Part shown: positions 53,901 to 63,975 of the stretch, piece after piece
How positions within the stretch are numbered: the stretch's first letter is position 1
How the letters are laid out: every line of letters starts with the position of its first letter
Source of the DNA: CBDCWQ01 sp965223435
GTDB taxonomy: Bacteria > Myxococcota > Kuafuiibacteriia > Kuafuiibacteriales > Kuafuiibacteriaceae
Direction of reading: 5' to 3'
Length of the DNA: 64,000 nucleotides
Assembly (NCBI GenBank): GCA_965223435.1
Contig: CBDCWQ010000023.1
Span: forward strand, 124,001 to 188,000
Program-made: the position numbers and the translations under genes
The notes under the pieces: model-generated
What the model saw: the letters and a program-made list of their open reading frames with translations, nothing else
The model's database searches: none
Told to the model about the DNA's origin: nothing

Positions 53901-56900
53901 AATGGCTCTCGGTTGGCGAAGCGCTTGGAAAACGGCGAAAGAAGAGGGCGACGAAGAGCGGCTCCATACCGTTGGTTACGAGCACCAGTATCTTTACCAG
54001 GGAACCTGGTTCTATCAAAACGCGGTCAAGATCGCTCAGCGTTCGCTCGACGGTCCGTGGTTGAAAAGACAGGAAGCGACGTTTCTTGAGGAAGACGGAC
54101 CAAACAATGTCGAGTCGAGTTGGCGGATTTCGGTGGTGTCGGATGGCTTCGATGCGGCCCACTCGAACCAGGCGGCCCACCCGCAAGTCTATACCGCCCC
54201 AGGCGGTGAGATGCTGGCGGTATTCGAAAAAGGAGCTTCCTCCGAGCCGAGTCCAGTGGGTGACCGCGCCCTATACACGACGTCTTCTCGCGACGGTGGT
54301 CTTACTTGGGGTCCGGCTACGTTTTTGGCCAGCGGGACCCTGCCGAAGATGGTGGTGTCTTCCGAGAACGAAGTGAGCGTACTTTTTAGGACCGTCGAAT
54401 CTGACGGTGAAGAGCCATCCGGGCAGATTGGCGTGGTTCAAAAGGGGACCGGTGAGGCCTTTGGTGACCCAAAAATTGTGAATCGGATGCCGGCCGCCAT
54501 GGTTCGTGCGCAGGGTGTCGGCCGCGATGTCGACGCCCTTTGGGACGCACCGACCATAAGCGCTCTAGACGAACTTGTATGGGTTGCTTGGATTCGAGAA
54601 CCCACTCCGTTTCAGCCAGAAAAGCAAATTGTCTCCGCGCGAGCTTCAAAGGAGACGGCGTTCTCCCACGTGGATGTCTCTTTGCCGAAGAAATTCACAT
54701 CAGCAGCGGGGGCGTCCATGACGATAAGCAGGGAAAACAAGTATCACATGGGTCTCGCGCAAGCAGGCGTGGTGGAGGTGTCAACGCCCATAGCAGCGGA
54801 GGTGGGGTCTTCGGACAGACCGGCTGGCCTCCGGCTCGAAAGCGGTGTGGGGCATCTGGCCATGAGCACTGGGCTTGAGGTCATGCCGGCTACTTTGAGT
54901 GGCGTGGGTTCTGGTGGCATCGCCTTTACGGTTGGGACTCCAGAACGACCCGAACTTCGTTCGTTCGAATTTTCTACGCGTGCGGCCTTTCACAGTGCGG
55001 TTTCAAACTACGACAAAGCCGTTGAGCTTCGTGATGGCCTTCTTCGTCAGGCTGTCGAAGAAACAACCGGTAAGGAGTTTTACTACCAGGTAGAATACCA
55101 GCTCAGCGAGGCGGACCAAGAGGCGCTGAATCAGACCGCAGAGCTTCTCGCAACAGTGGATTCACTGAAGCTCCAAGATGCGATGTATCTGGCTGGATTC
55201 GAGCGGGTATGGGCCTACACGCAGGGGATTGCATTGGCTCAATTTTCGCTTTCGGCGACCGGTTATGAGCGTGAAGCCCGGGGACTTGCCCGTTATCTAT
55301 GTCATCATGCCGTAAGAAAAGGAGGCAGTCGTGAGATCCTGGGCTGGCCCTTTTCTTGGAACACCAAGGGGGATGACTGGCAGGATGCTCGCCTGGTGAC
55401 TGGGGCCAACGCCTGGGTGATTCATGGCCTGGGCGTCTTCATAGGTTCGCCAGCCTATCTTCAGGCCTCCCACCCCGATCGTGCGAATTTCAAGACGTGT
55501 TACCACGATGCGCTTTTGGGGCTCAGGGCCCATCGGCAGAGACTGCCGGACGGGAATGGCAAGATGGTGAGTCTGATGACGGCGGGCTGGACGACGGATG
55601 GGTTGAAGAACGCGCACGTTCCGCACCACTTAAGATCGTCTTCGTCTTCGGACGGAGGCGGGGTGTTCCAAGACTTTGGTGACGCCCATCGTCTGTCCTA
55701 CTACAGCGTGCTGGATGCCATAGGCTACAATGGTTTTGCGCCGACCCAGATACGCTATTGTATGATGGGCCCGGGCCAAGATTGCGTCGGGCTGTCGGCC
55801 GGTGATCCTATTTGGCAAGACTATGCGCTCGATAGCGAGGCTGAATGGCGTGTTCTCAAAAATCGCAGCAAAGCACGGAATGTGGTGACCGAGCATAACC
55901 TCGACGTACTGAGTGTTCTCAACCATGCGCTGCGCAATCAGGACGGGTTGAGGCCTGAGGGGGCCGACGCGACCGGCGACTGGGCCCGAGACATCGAGGC
56001 ATGGCGAGACGAAGTGCGTGATGGGATCTTCAGCTTTCTTTGGGACGACGAAGGGTGGAGACAGGAATTTGCCGACGTGCTCGCAGACCTCGAGTCTGGT
56101 TCTTCGCGCCAACTGACCAAAAAGCAGACGGAGGCACGGCGTGAGAGAATGCGAAAAATGGAACGGGCCATGGATTCACATGCGCTCGGGAGGGTGGTGA
56201 CCGGGGGCACGCTCGTAGACGGAACGCTTGGTGGTTTTCGGTTTGAGCCCAGTGAGCATACCGCGATCGACAACTGCAGTTGGCTTTCGTTGTCGGTGGA
56301 CCATCAAGGGCTTGTGGCCGATTCTTTGACGGGGGACATCCCGTATATCGAACGGCTTAGCCAATGTTTGCGATATACGGTGCTTCAGTTCGTGAAAGAA
56401 CTGGGTGTAGGCAGCGACGGCTGTAACCCCGAGGTGTCGAGTTGCCCGCCGAGGAGGACCTACCGCGGTACCCACTATTTCCAAAACGCATTTAAGGACC
56501 CTTATATTGAGCCCAGCGATCTGCAGGAGTCATCCTATCATCTCGAAGCCACCATGGGCCTTATCCTGGGTTTGTTCCGTTTCGCCCACGCGCACCCCGA
56601 GCACCCGGATTCGGCTGATCTGCTCCAAGAGGCACAACGACTGTGGGCTGGGGCTCAGTCCTTTGTTGGGGATCATGGGTTTATCTATTCCAGTCAACGC
56701 ATTCAGGACTTATCGGCGCGCTTGGTTTCCAGCACCGCCTTGGTTTGGTTTATTGATGTCCACCACGACTTGGAACGAAGCGACAGCGATGCCAGTCGTC
56801 CACTTCGGCCCTACGACAGGGTTTCGGATGCTGCCCGCCAAAGCGCGACGTTGACCGCTTCGGCTTTGGAGGTGTTTCGGGCGTCCTCAAAGACGTGGAT

Positions 56901-59900
56901 TGAGTCGGGCGTGCATGCATCGGATGGAGGCCCTTACACGGTGCTCGTCGACCAAGCACTGGCGCTTATAGTGACCACCAATCAGAGCTTGGAGGCAGAG
57001 TCGGAGTCGCTGGCAAAGAGCCTTCTCGCCATGCACGAAGATGGATTCCTGCTTGCGGTCCGTCCTGGGGCCACAGTGCCCTTCGATCAGACCTACGGCC
57101 TTGAAGAACGCTTGCTGGGGTACTATGCGCTGGCATGGTACCTCGACCGGCTTCCGGGGAGCACGCTTCGGCCTCAACTTGAGTCGGTACTGGTAGACGG
57201 CTTTGGGTCTCTACTGGCCCGTCAAGTTTCGTTGGACAGCGGGCCGCTTTTCGGATTGTTTCGAAGACCAGAAGATGCCTCACTCGCGAAGTTAGAGGAC
57301 AACGTTCTTGGTTTCTTCACCCTTGAGCTTATCAGCCGTCTGTTCCAGAACAAGACGCCCGAGCTCCGTTTTGCTGAGCATTTGGAGTCGCTTCGCGGGG
57401 CTTTGGTGGCCCTTTGTGGTCTCAGCGACGGCGCTCCCCCTGCACGGTGGGCTGCACAATGGGGGCTGGATCGCAGCGCTTTGGACGGGGGGCGGGCCTT
57501 CAAGCCCTGTAGTCTCTTTGCGTCCAAAATAGGTGCCCGCTCGGCCGCTTTGGGCCTGTTCGAATCGGCCCCATCCGTGGTTCCGGCCGACGATGGGTAC
57601 CCGTCGGAGCGGCTTGATCTGTGGTCTATGTTTGGATGGCTGGCCCAACGTGCATTGGCGGTGGTTGACCCTCGTCAAGACGAAATCGTTCGGGTTGCGC
57701 TGGTTGAGGAGAACCGAGCCGTCGATTCGAAGAGTATAGGGCACGCGGCGGCGGTGCTCATCACCGATCGGCCTCGCGGTGTGTTTGGCGTTGATGTCGG
57801 ACCTCTTACCGCTTTGTCGGCGGGGATGGATCTTCTGGCTATGGACGCGCATGATTTGGGCCGAATCCAGCGTGCCCTTGCCGACCGCTTTGGGGATACG
57901 TTTTTTGCGCTCCTGTTGTCGGAGTTTCGGGCGTACCGCTTTGATGCCCTCTTTTTGGAGTTGGTCCGGATTCAAAAGGCCTATGACGAAGTCTTTCGTA
58001 CCGGTGGGCCCCGTTCCTATCACGAACGCCTCGTGGGGATGAGGCACCATCTGACCGAGGGGTTGTGCGAGCCCAGTTTCCTCTTGCATCAGGGGTCTAT
58101 TGGTTTGGACCAAGGGATGGGCCTCGATTGTGACGAAGCGATGGCTCTCACCGGGCACCTGTTTCACGCGCGCGGGGTGGGCGGTGACGATGCCTGGGTT
58201 TTGAGCCTGGCGGGTGGTGATTCGACCGGATGGTCGGCGCTGGTGGAAGAGCTGCTCTGGCCGGACGCGAGCCGTGGGCCGCTTGCCGATGGCTTGGATG
58301 CCGGGGTTCATTTGGGCCATGACCAAGGTCTCGCCGGCCATGAACCCTCGCGGTACTCCTTTTTGCGCCGGGCAAGGGGCGTGGATGTGGGAAGTGGAGC
58401 TTCGCCTTCCGAGTGGCGTGACGCTCTTCGTCGGCGAATGAACGCTGCGCTCGAGTCGGGGCTTTCTCAAGCCGATCCCCAAACCATCGTGGTGTACGCG
58501 CTCGGTGACGTCGATCCCATTCATGCATTCAATCCCTCTTCTCCTCACTACTGGAAGCAAAGCGCGCTCGAGCTTCGCGGGGTCTTGTCGCCTACGTTCC
58601 GAGGCCGAGTTCGCTTTCGTTATCGTGGGGTCAAGGCCGATGCACCTGACTTTCCCTTGGCTCCTCGAAACCAAGGAAATGCAAAGTTTTTCCGTCAATG
58701 GGTCAATGCGTACGCGGATGGCGATTTAAACGTCTTGGCTGACAAAAGTGGGGTCGCCCCCAAAGACAGAGCTTCGTGGCTGACTTCGATGCACCGCATG
58801 GTCCGAACTGGCGTGATGGTGCAGTCCGAAGTCGACGCATGGCTTGAGGGCATGGGCCTGTCGACCAGCGCAAAAGCCGAGTGGGCGCGTTTGCTCGAAA
58901 CTGAGCCCGCGTCTTCTTCGGGGCTACAAAGTTGGGTCGTGGGAGGACTGAACGGCGCTGCCTTTTCGGACGGTGGCCCATGGGGCGCTCTGGAGTTGGC
59001 TTCGGCACCGGCTGACACCATTCGGCCGGTCGAGGATACCAGCGAGGACTTTGGTCTTGCGGGTGAAAAATGGCTTCTGGGAACGTGGACAAAAACGGAC
59101 GCGACCATCACGCCGCTCGAGACGGCCCAGGGCGACTACGCGGTGTTTCGGGGCAGGCATCAGTGTTTGTTCCACATCGAAAACCGCGGGACCCACGAAG
59201 TGCGGTACCAAGTCACCGTCGACGGTGAGCCCTTTGGACCCGCCTTGACCCTTCCTCCGGTTGAACGGGGAAGGGCCCAAGAAGACGCACACAACGCAGA
59301 TGTTTGCGGCTTGATCCCCGAGCGTCCGGGCTTCGAGGCTGAAGTCATCGTGAAGAACCTTGCGACCGGATGGGATCCGACTTTTGTGTTTCCGGTCCGC
59401 ACCACTTTCGGCTGTCAAACCGGCCAGTCGGTGGCCAAAGAGCACGCTGTAAGCATGATCCAAAGCCGCGAATGGGAACTGGATGGGTACCAAAGTCAAG
59501 ATTGTGGCGACGCTTTAACACTCCAGCCGGTGTCGCCTACACCCGAAGGCATGGTGCGGTTCCCGGTCCACGAAAATGGTCCGCTGGTGATTGTGAGCGC
59601 GCTGCGCGCCGCCCGCACGGCCAAAACGCTGGTCCGGGCCGCGACGTCCTTGAAGGGGTCCGCAAGCGCTGGGCTGTCCACCGAGCAGGTCTTAGGCACC
59701 GTGGTGGGGGCCGTCGGGGCGGGGTCCATTCACGGAGTTTCAGAGGAGATGAAGGCCGATTTGCCCGGTCTTTTTTGGCGTTCGCTGCGCCTTTTCGAAG
59801 CGCCGCCTAAGGGGCCCTGGATGCAGGTGGGCTGGGTCAGTGCCTGGGAGGTTTTCGCAGAAAGCGAGGACTTCGTGCGAACGCTGCCCATCTACAACCG

Positions 59901-62900
59901 GAATGCGCAAGGTTCTTGGGCGGTTTTTGGTGCGTTTGAGCCAGGCGATCTGTACGGGCTCGTCCAGCCGGTGGTTTACGCGGGCCCGAAGCTACCCCTT
60001 CTTGATCCGTCGGTGCCGCTGTTTGGACACGACATCACTTCCAAGATGGCGGTTTTTCGATACACGGCCAATGTGGCTCTCAGTACCAGTGATCGACGTC
60101 CCCGGGTTGAGCATAGTGTGACGCCCCTGGAAGCGTTTTTGGCCGAGACCGGGGGGTATCCAGATTGGATCTACGCGTTTCCGCCAGAGTTTCACTACCC
60201 GATCTTCATGACCCTTTTTGTGGAGCCATCGCTAGGGGAGGGAGGCGGTGCGCGGTCTACCAAAAGCTTGAGCGTAAATCGCCCGGGCATTTTCCGTATG
60301 GACGGCGAAGATGTGTTTTTGGGGAACCTCGTGTTCCAAAAGCAACCGTCCTTACCGATTGAACTTCAACGTTCCGACTATGTTTGGGGCCTATGGCCCG
60401 GCACCGACTGGCACGTTTATGGTCCTCCGAGCGATGTGGATGCGTTTGTGAACCAGTATGCGTATTCGGCCCAAGGCCCCAAGAAGACCACCAAAAAGAA
60501 GGGTGCGGAAAAAAGCAGTACCCACTCGGGGACCAAGTTGACCCCTGCCTTGGGTCTGCTTCCCAAGGCCCGCATGCAACGGCTCACCGAGTCGTTGGCG
60601 GTGCTTTTGGGGCGGCTAGAGCAACACGGGCCCGCGTATGAATTCTCTGATACCCTGGCACCGTCGTTGACCGGTCTTGAGGAACGGCTGCGGGGGTGGA
60701 CCGCGCTCGGCCAAGTGGCCCAGTCCGAGTCGGCTCCGTTCGACGCCCGATTGGCCGACCTCAAAAAAGAGATTGAGGAGGTCCGCTCCAAGGTGGACGA
60801 CGGCACCTTGGCGGTTGAGGGCAAGAGCGCCCTGGTTGAGGTTGACGGTGCGGTGCACGCCATTCTTCTCTACACGGAGGGCGGTGTTTTTTACCGAGGC
60901 GAAAAACCCATGGGTCGTCACGCCCAAGTTGCGGCAGGGAAGGCGCTGAATGCCTACACCGGACAGGTCTTTAGCGAGGAAGAAAAGCGGCACATCGCCT
61001 TCGAACTCAATCCGAAGGACAAAGAACAAGAGCCCACCCCCGACCAAAGACTGGTGACCGTGACCTACCCGGTGGTGGCGCCTTTTTACAAGGTCGACAG
61101 CTTTATTCGTACGGTGGTTGTTCCAAAATGGGTCCACGAAACGCAGACCCAAAACTTTTACGCGATGGGAGGGGCCTGGCGGCGAGAGTATTCCTCCGCC
61201 GGCGAATTCATAGATATTTTGTACTTCGTGGAGGAGGAGCTCATTCGCTTGGGCCAAAAAGCCCCCCTCACCAAAGACACGCTTTTGCCTCTTGTTCGCC
61301 AGTTCTTGGCCATGGATTCCGATTCTGATGCGATCGCTTACGTTGGTCCGATGGACGATGTTCCGAAGGAAGCCCGGGACTGGATGCTCGCGTCCAAGTC
61401 CGTCGATGGCATCAAGAAGGGCTACTATGTGGTGTCCATTCTGGAGGGCACCGTATTCATCGTGGTGGAGACCCGAAAGAAACAGAACACGGTTTTTAAG
61501 ATGAACAAATACGTGTTTGAGGGGGTGACCACCGACATCGTCAATTGGCAGCTTGTGAAAGCCAATGCGGAAAAATACGTACCTGAGGGCCAGAAGACGC
61601 CCTGGTTTCTGACGGATCGTTATCTCAATGTGAAGCACTATAGTCCCCGTGGCACCCGAATCACAGCGATTGAATATGAGGAGCAAAGAGGGAAGCCCCC
61701 CGCGGAACGGAAGGTGGAACCTGATCAGAAGCAAACGACGCCAGCATTGAATGGCAATGCTGGGGATCTACTTCGCCGTGCTCTGATGACGGTCCAATCA
61801 CTCCTGAAGAAGAACCAAAAAGCGTACCAGATGTGGCCGGAGGCCGCCTCCTGGATTTTTAGGATGGAGCCTCTTTTGGCGCTCCTCGAAAAGAATCCTG
61901 GCGTTCCGCGTCGTGACAAAGATGAATTCGAGTTTGTGGTGGCCCATGTGCTCAAGCGGACGGAGGCGATTCTCAAGCGGATGGGCCCGGGCAATAAGCT
62001 TGCGGCCTTTGAATCTTCGGCCATCCCGGAGGTGGTCAAGCACTTTGTGGGTTTTTCGACGTTGGTGCGTCAAGATATGCTTTACCAAGGCAAGACCCTC
62101 GGCCGTTTGGGCAACGCCTGGGCGGCTTTGCACCAAGGCCACGTGGTGGTGCTCTACGTGGGGAGAGGCTCCAACCTTGTCGTTTTTCCCGCTGGGTCCA
62201 AGGCCGCCGGGGAGCCGAGCAGCTGGAAGCTGGTTGCGGCGCAATACTTTGGGAAACCGAAAAAAGATTTTTCGGACGTCGACAAGTGGGTCCAAAAAGT
62301 TCTGGTACCCAACTGGATCGTGGGTGCTACCGAGCACCGCTTCGATGTTTTTGGAGAAGGCTGGACTCGAAGATATCAAAAGAGCGGACAATTTGTATGG
62401 AGTGGTTCTACCTTGGCGGGGTACACCGATTCGGTGCTCAGCACCCTCGACCGGTCCGACGTCAAGACCCTTTTGGCCAACGCCGTGGGGATCGATGCCG
62501 AAGACATCTGGCAGCTGTCGGAGGACAAGATGACCAAGGGGGTGCTCCTGAACAAGGCCAAGGCCACACACCAGGTGCAGTACGCGATTGCCGTGTCGCG
62601 GGGATTTCAGCCGGATCTCTACGTGGGCTTTTCGGGGGCGGTGGCGGATGCCGTGACCAGCCAGACGATGCCGCATCGCTTGGTGGGCGTAGCCACCGAT
62701 GAGGGGGGCCCGGGCAAGGACGACCCCGAGGTCCGAAACCGACTGGAGGAACAGGCGGCGCGTTACGTTCCGAAAGAACAAACCCAGTCGTGGTTCATTG
62801 CGACGCCGCTGCACACCTCACAGCACGGAAAAGGGGCCAAAGAGGAGGCCGACAAGATCGTCGATGGCCTTCCCGAATCGGTCCGAAAAAGGCTTGGTCC

Positions 62901-63975
62901 CGCGGGTCTAGAGGTGTTGCAGAAGTTTCCTGGCCGTGGGGAGATTGTGACCGCGTCCAAAAAAGAAATCGGGCCTTCGGCCTTGGTGGCCATGGCCCAA
63001 AAGGAAAAAAGACCAGTGAACTTGATTTATGTTTCCAGTGGGCCGTACTGGATTGCTGTGGCCTCCACGAACTCGATCAAAACCAAAGGTGGCCCCTTTG
63101 CCCGTTTTGGCCTCTTCGAATACCTGGGGGTTGGTTCCGACAAGTGGATGGGTATTGGGATGGTACGTAGCAACCTTATCGGCATGGCCAAGAGTATCAT
63201 GCATGAGCAGCAAGAAGGGGACTGGTTCTTGGCGGCGCCCGATGTGTTGCCGCCCTATCGCTACACGAAAGAGGGACAGAAAATCCCGGACGAGCCAGGG
63301 GTGCTGCGGTGGTTTTTTCAAGATAAGACTCGGCTGAACCCCAATGCGGTCTTCGATTTTTGGAACCGAGACGCCCCGACGATGGCGTACGTGTACTCCG
63401 AAAAGCACGGTTACGTGGTCTTCGCAGAAAAAGATGTGGCGGTCTGGGCTGATTTGAAGACCCATGATCATCGGGTCCTCCTGTACTTAGGGACGCCCGA
63501 AGGTCGGAACACCCGATCTGCATTCACGCGTCTTGAAAACCAGGACTACGTTTTCGTGGCCACCCGTGGTTCCGACGAGGTCATCCGCACCGAAGTGCAC
63601 GACCTCGAGGGCGATGTTCAGACCGGGGCGCATCCCGCGCTAGACCCATGGGGCAAAGATGACCCCGAGGTGGACTTTTTGGGTGTGGTGCTCGAAACGC
63701 CTGAGGGCCTCAAACTGGCCGAAGACGATATCCTGATTGCCAGCACATTGGGGACCGAGTCGTGGTGGCGTGAGGAGCTGACCCATTGGTTCAAAGGCCT
63801 CAAGCGAGGCAAAGGACTGAAGTTGACCGACTTGGAGCTGACGGTGCGCGGTGGTGTGCCTCACATCGCCCGTTTTCACACCCCAAAAGGACCCCTCATC
63901 ATTGGGTGGAACACCGGGCTAGGCGCCAAGGAAGACGCCGTTCGCAGACTCCAAGAAGAGCTGGCAAACGAATAA
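50989..63975 (+). CDS. Giant exported protein D
   Basis: A 4328-residue protein; ATG 50989 with AAGGAG upstream and a signal peptide (VLSVSILSAVSVAYGG). Order: GWNLL (55) and GWHFV (126) modules; Ig-like segments (about 216-575); FN3-like domain (about 579-675, VRLWWKAP, FRIYRDG); propeller with SRDGGRSF (798), Cys cluster CHCEDCWC (880) and SRDGGLTW (1100); helical toroid region (FERVWAYTQG 1401, TEHNLDVLSVLNH 1634, AIDNCSW 1758, YHLEATMG 1849). A weak ART-like segment lies near 2995-3125 (VVYAG, ALSTSDRRP, WIYAFPPE, DGEDVFLG, DYVWGLWPG). The last 1100 residues are a set of repeated modules with VP.W/WF and aromatic-rich motifs, for example KWVHETQTQNFYAMGGAWRR and NWIVGATEHRFDVFGEGWTR. No known catalytic domain was recognised in that part. 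Confidence 0.87.
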   Translation: MVRRHRSAGAVNPVCIRKGARFWANVLSVSILSAVSVAYGGEGQAPVHRYSLQPGWNLLGFSPAESGVAETVFQSKGWVFWRLPSGGSESTSAAGYWVWSSEEAEVRFQGSQPHAEATHSAVLDVGWHFVTQPQGYANRGEARAVRWNAQAQTFEPMLAGERFLPGQGYWIHLQETGGPVAGSEAVAAMQGESGGAPVAHLFPSSPTLLVFAPPGDVHHTQEDWALVGGEVSDEDLLGLYLNGVELSKKSRSFTELVTLRPGENQVKLVAVGKSGLRQEIHKTIIRDTRPPKIRLSFSESVARASQSTIRVWGEIEEDWLAGVSFNGQDLKPGHFFEQSIALDSLVVGLSTFNVRAWDHSGRESTAEFALYRTDEHGLALTDPTVENLPEREDSFGSKLELETPTITVMTPDAPVVYTAEPLVRIEGRAGGSMLRDVSVNGTLVAVDDGVFSFALRLFQASTEVEIIARGIDESQSTRTLQFVLDSESPKIILSHPSRVITYEPQYTLRGAVSEAHLAELSLTGGDSLKSDVPLVDGFFETTVALEEGENHFVLGASDRSGLQVEHEVIVSYGPGPQQLKRPASPLALSVMETGQAVRLWWKAPSLFEDGSPIPKGLNPSFRIYRDGHMLGETNDTRFEGTVAELDRHRHYFATAVMKNGAGAEVESVPSDPVALQSLSASVPVAPGDFEPPVLVTQGGRSKGLPKTALSNFEGKVVAHMAFATKGDGRDGDGVWYLRSAKAGKANSFSPSVRLAELDAHTQITDLALVAKEGQVALSWVEAQGGGGDGLSRVVVVQSRDGGRSFSKTQVVRENTEWKRGLDAEYDHSGHYHLVWGEASKVYYLYELSGVPSNVFDVRKKEPATEIVRYKAQYTPGPDGCHCEDCWCEESYPLSEEPNPEDEGRPFGPYIYRTEEALVYEPDLHVDGDKISIVARQLGMWDDKPVPNPAWEAMMKVPIYSADIVQKLRPTRMALGWRSAWKTAKEEGDEERLHTVGYEHQYLYQGTWFYQNAVKIAQRSLDGPWLKRQEATFLEEDGPNNVESSWRISVVSDGFDAAHSNQAAHPQVYTAPGGEMLAVFEKGASSEPSPVGDRALYTTSSRDGGLTWGPATFLASGTLPKMVVSSENEVSVLFRTVESDGEEPSGQIGVVQKGTGEAFGDPKIVNRMPAAMVRAQGVGRDVDALWDAPTISALDELVWVAWIREPTPFQPEKQIVSARASKETAFSHVDVSLPKKFTSAAGASMTISRENKYHMGLAQAGVVEVSTPIAAEVGSSDRPAGLRLESGVGHLAMSTGLEVMPATLSGVGSGGIAFTVGTPERPELRSFEFSTRAAFHSAVSNYDKAVELRDGLLRQAVEETTGKEFYYQVEYQLSEADQEALNQTAELLATVDSLKLQDAMYLAGFERVWAYTQGIALAQFSLSATGYEREARGLARYLCHHAVRKGGSREILGWPFSWNTKGDDWQDARLVTGANAWVIHGLGVFIGSPAYLQASHPDRANFKTCYHDALLGLRAHRQRLPDGNGKMVSLMTAGWTTDGLKNAHVPHHLRSSSSSDGGGVFQDFGDAHRLSYYSVLDAIGYNGFAPTQIRYCMMGPGQDCVGLSAGDPIWQDYALDSEAEWRVLKNRSKARNVVTEHNLDVLSVLNHALRNQDGLRPEGADATGDWARDIEAWRDEVRDGIFSFLWDDEGWRQEFADVLADLESGSSRQLTKKQTEARRERMRKMERAMDSHALGRVVTGGTLVDGTLGGFRFEPSEHTAIDNCSWLSLSVDHQGLVADSLTGDIPYIERLSQCLRYTVLQFVKELGVGSDGCNPEVSSCPPRRTYRGTHYFQNAFKDPYIEPSDLQESSYHLEATMGLILGLFRFAHAHPEHPDSADLLQEAQRLWAGAQSFVGDHGFIYSSQRIQDLSARLVSSTALVWFIDVHHDLERSDSDASRPLRPYDRVSDAARQSATLTASALEVFRASSKTWIESGVHASDGGPYTVLVDQALALIVTTNQSLEAESESLAKSLLAMHEDGFLLAVRPGATVPFDQTYGLEERLLGYYALAWYLDRLPGSTLRPQLESVLVDGFGSLLARQVSLDSGPLFGLFRRPEDASLAKLEDNVLGFFTLELISRLFQNKTPELRFAEHLESLRGALVALCGLSDGAPPARWAAQWGLDRSALDGGRAFKPCSLFASKIGARSAALGLFESAPSVVPADDGYPSERLDLWSMFGWLAQRALAVVDPRQDEIVRVALVEENRAVDSKSIGHAAAVLITDRPRGVFGVDVGPLTALSAGMDLLAMDAHDLGRIQRALADRFGDTFFALLLSEFRAYRFDALFLELVRIQKAYDEVFRTGGPRSYHERLVGMRHHLTEGLCEPSFLLHQGSIGLDQGMGLDCDEAMALTGHLFHARGVGGDDAWVLSLAGGDSTGWSALVEELLWPDASRGPLADGLDAGVHLGHDQGLAGHEPSRYSFLRRARGVDVGSGASPSEWRDALRRRMNAALESGLSQADPQTIVVYALGDVDPIHAFNPSSPHYWKQSALELRGVLSPTFRGRVRFRYRGVKADAPDFPLAPRNQGNAKFFRQWVNAYADGDLNVLADKSGVAPKDRASWLTSMHRMVRTGVMVQSEVDAWLEGMGLSTSAKAEWARLLETEPASSSGLQSWVVGGLNGAAFSDGGPWGALELASAPADTIRPVEDTSEDFGLAGEKWLLGTWTKTDATITPLETAQGDYAVFRGRHQCLFHIENRGTHEVRYQVTVDGEPFGPALTLPPVERGRAQEDAHNADVCGLIPERPGFEAEVIVKNLATGWDPTFVFPVRTTFGCQTGQSVAKEHAVSMIQSREWELDGYQSQDCGDALTLQPVSPTPEGMVRFPVHENGPLVIVSALRAARTAKTLVRAATSLKGSASAGLSTEQVLGTVVGAVGAGSIHGVSEEMKADLPGLFWRSLRLFEAPPKGPWMQVGWVSAWEVFAESEDFVRTLPIYNRNAQGSWAVFGAFEPGDLYGLVQPVVYAGPKLPLLDPSVPLFGHDITSKMAVFRYTANVALSTSDRRPRVEHSVTPLEAFLAETGGYPDWIYAFPPEFHYPIFMTLFVEPSLGEGGGARSTKSLSVNRPGIFRMDGEDVFLGNLVFQKQPSLPIELQRSDYVWGLWPGTDWHVYGPPSDVDAFVNQYAYSAQGPKKTTKKKGAEKSSTHSGTKLTPALGLLPKARMQRLTESLAVLLGRLEQHGPAYEFSDTLAPSLTGLEERLRGWTALGQVAQSESAPFDARLADLKKEIEEVRSKVDDGTLAVEGKSALVEVDGAVHAILLYTEGGVFYRGEKPMGRHAQVAAGKALNAYTGQVFSEEEKRHIAFELNPKDKEQEPTPDQRLVTVTYPVVAPFYKVDSFIRTVVVPKWVHETQTQNFYAMGGAWRREYSSAGEFIDILYFVEEELIRLGQKAPLTKDTLLPLVRQFLAMDSDSDAIAYVGPMDDVPKEARDWMLASKSVDGIKKGYYVVSILEGTVFIVVETRKKQNTVFKMNKYVFEGVTTDIVNWQLVKANAEKYVPEGQKTPWFLTDRYLNVKHYSPRGTRITAIEYEEQRGKPPAERKVEPDQKQTTPALNGNAGDLLRRALMTVQSLLKKNQKAYQMWPEAASWIFRMEPLLALLEKNPGVPRRDKDEFEFVVAHVLKRTEAILKRMGPGNKLAAFESSAIPEVVKHFVGFSTLVRQDMLYQGKTLGRLGNAWAALHQGHVVVLYVGRGSNLVVFPAGSKAAGEPSSWKLVAAQYFGKPKKDFSDVDKWVQKVLVPNWIVGATEHRFDVFGEGWTRRYQKSGQFVWSGSTLAGYTDSVLSTLDRSDVKTLLANAVGIDAEDIWQLSEDKMTKGVLLNKAKATHQVQYAIAVSRGFQPDLYVGFSGAVADAVTSQTMPHRLVGVATDEGGPGKDDPEVRNRLEEQAARYVPKEQTQSWFIATPLHTSQHGKGAKEEADKIVDGLPESVRKRLGPAGLEVLQKFPGRGEIVTASKKEIGPSALVAMAQKEKRPVNLIYVSSGPYWIAVASTNSIKTKGGPFARFGLFEYLGVGSDKWMGIGMVRSNLIGMAKSIMHEQQEGDWFLAAPDVLPPYRYTKEGQKIPDEPGVLRWFFQDKTRLNPNAVFDFWNRDAPTMAYVYSEKHGYVVFAEKDVAVWADLKTHDHRVLLYLGTPEGRNTRSAFTRLENQDYVFVATRGSDEVIRTEVHDLEGDVQTGAHPALDPWGKDDPEVDFLGVVLETPEGLKLAEDDILIASTLGTESWWREELTHWFKGLKRGKGLKLTDLELTVRGGVPHIARFHTPKGPLIIGWNTGLGAKEDAVRRLQEELANE

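Noticed and set aside
57292..58698. A 468-codon minus-strand frame inside giant protein D.
   Set aside because: Antisense shadow in high-GC coding sequence; no ribosome site, no recognisable motif.
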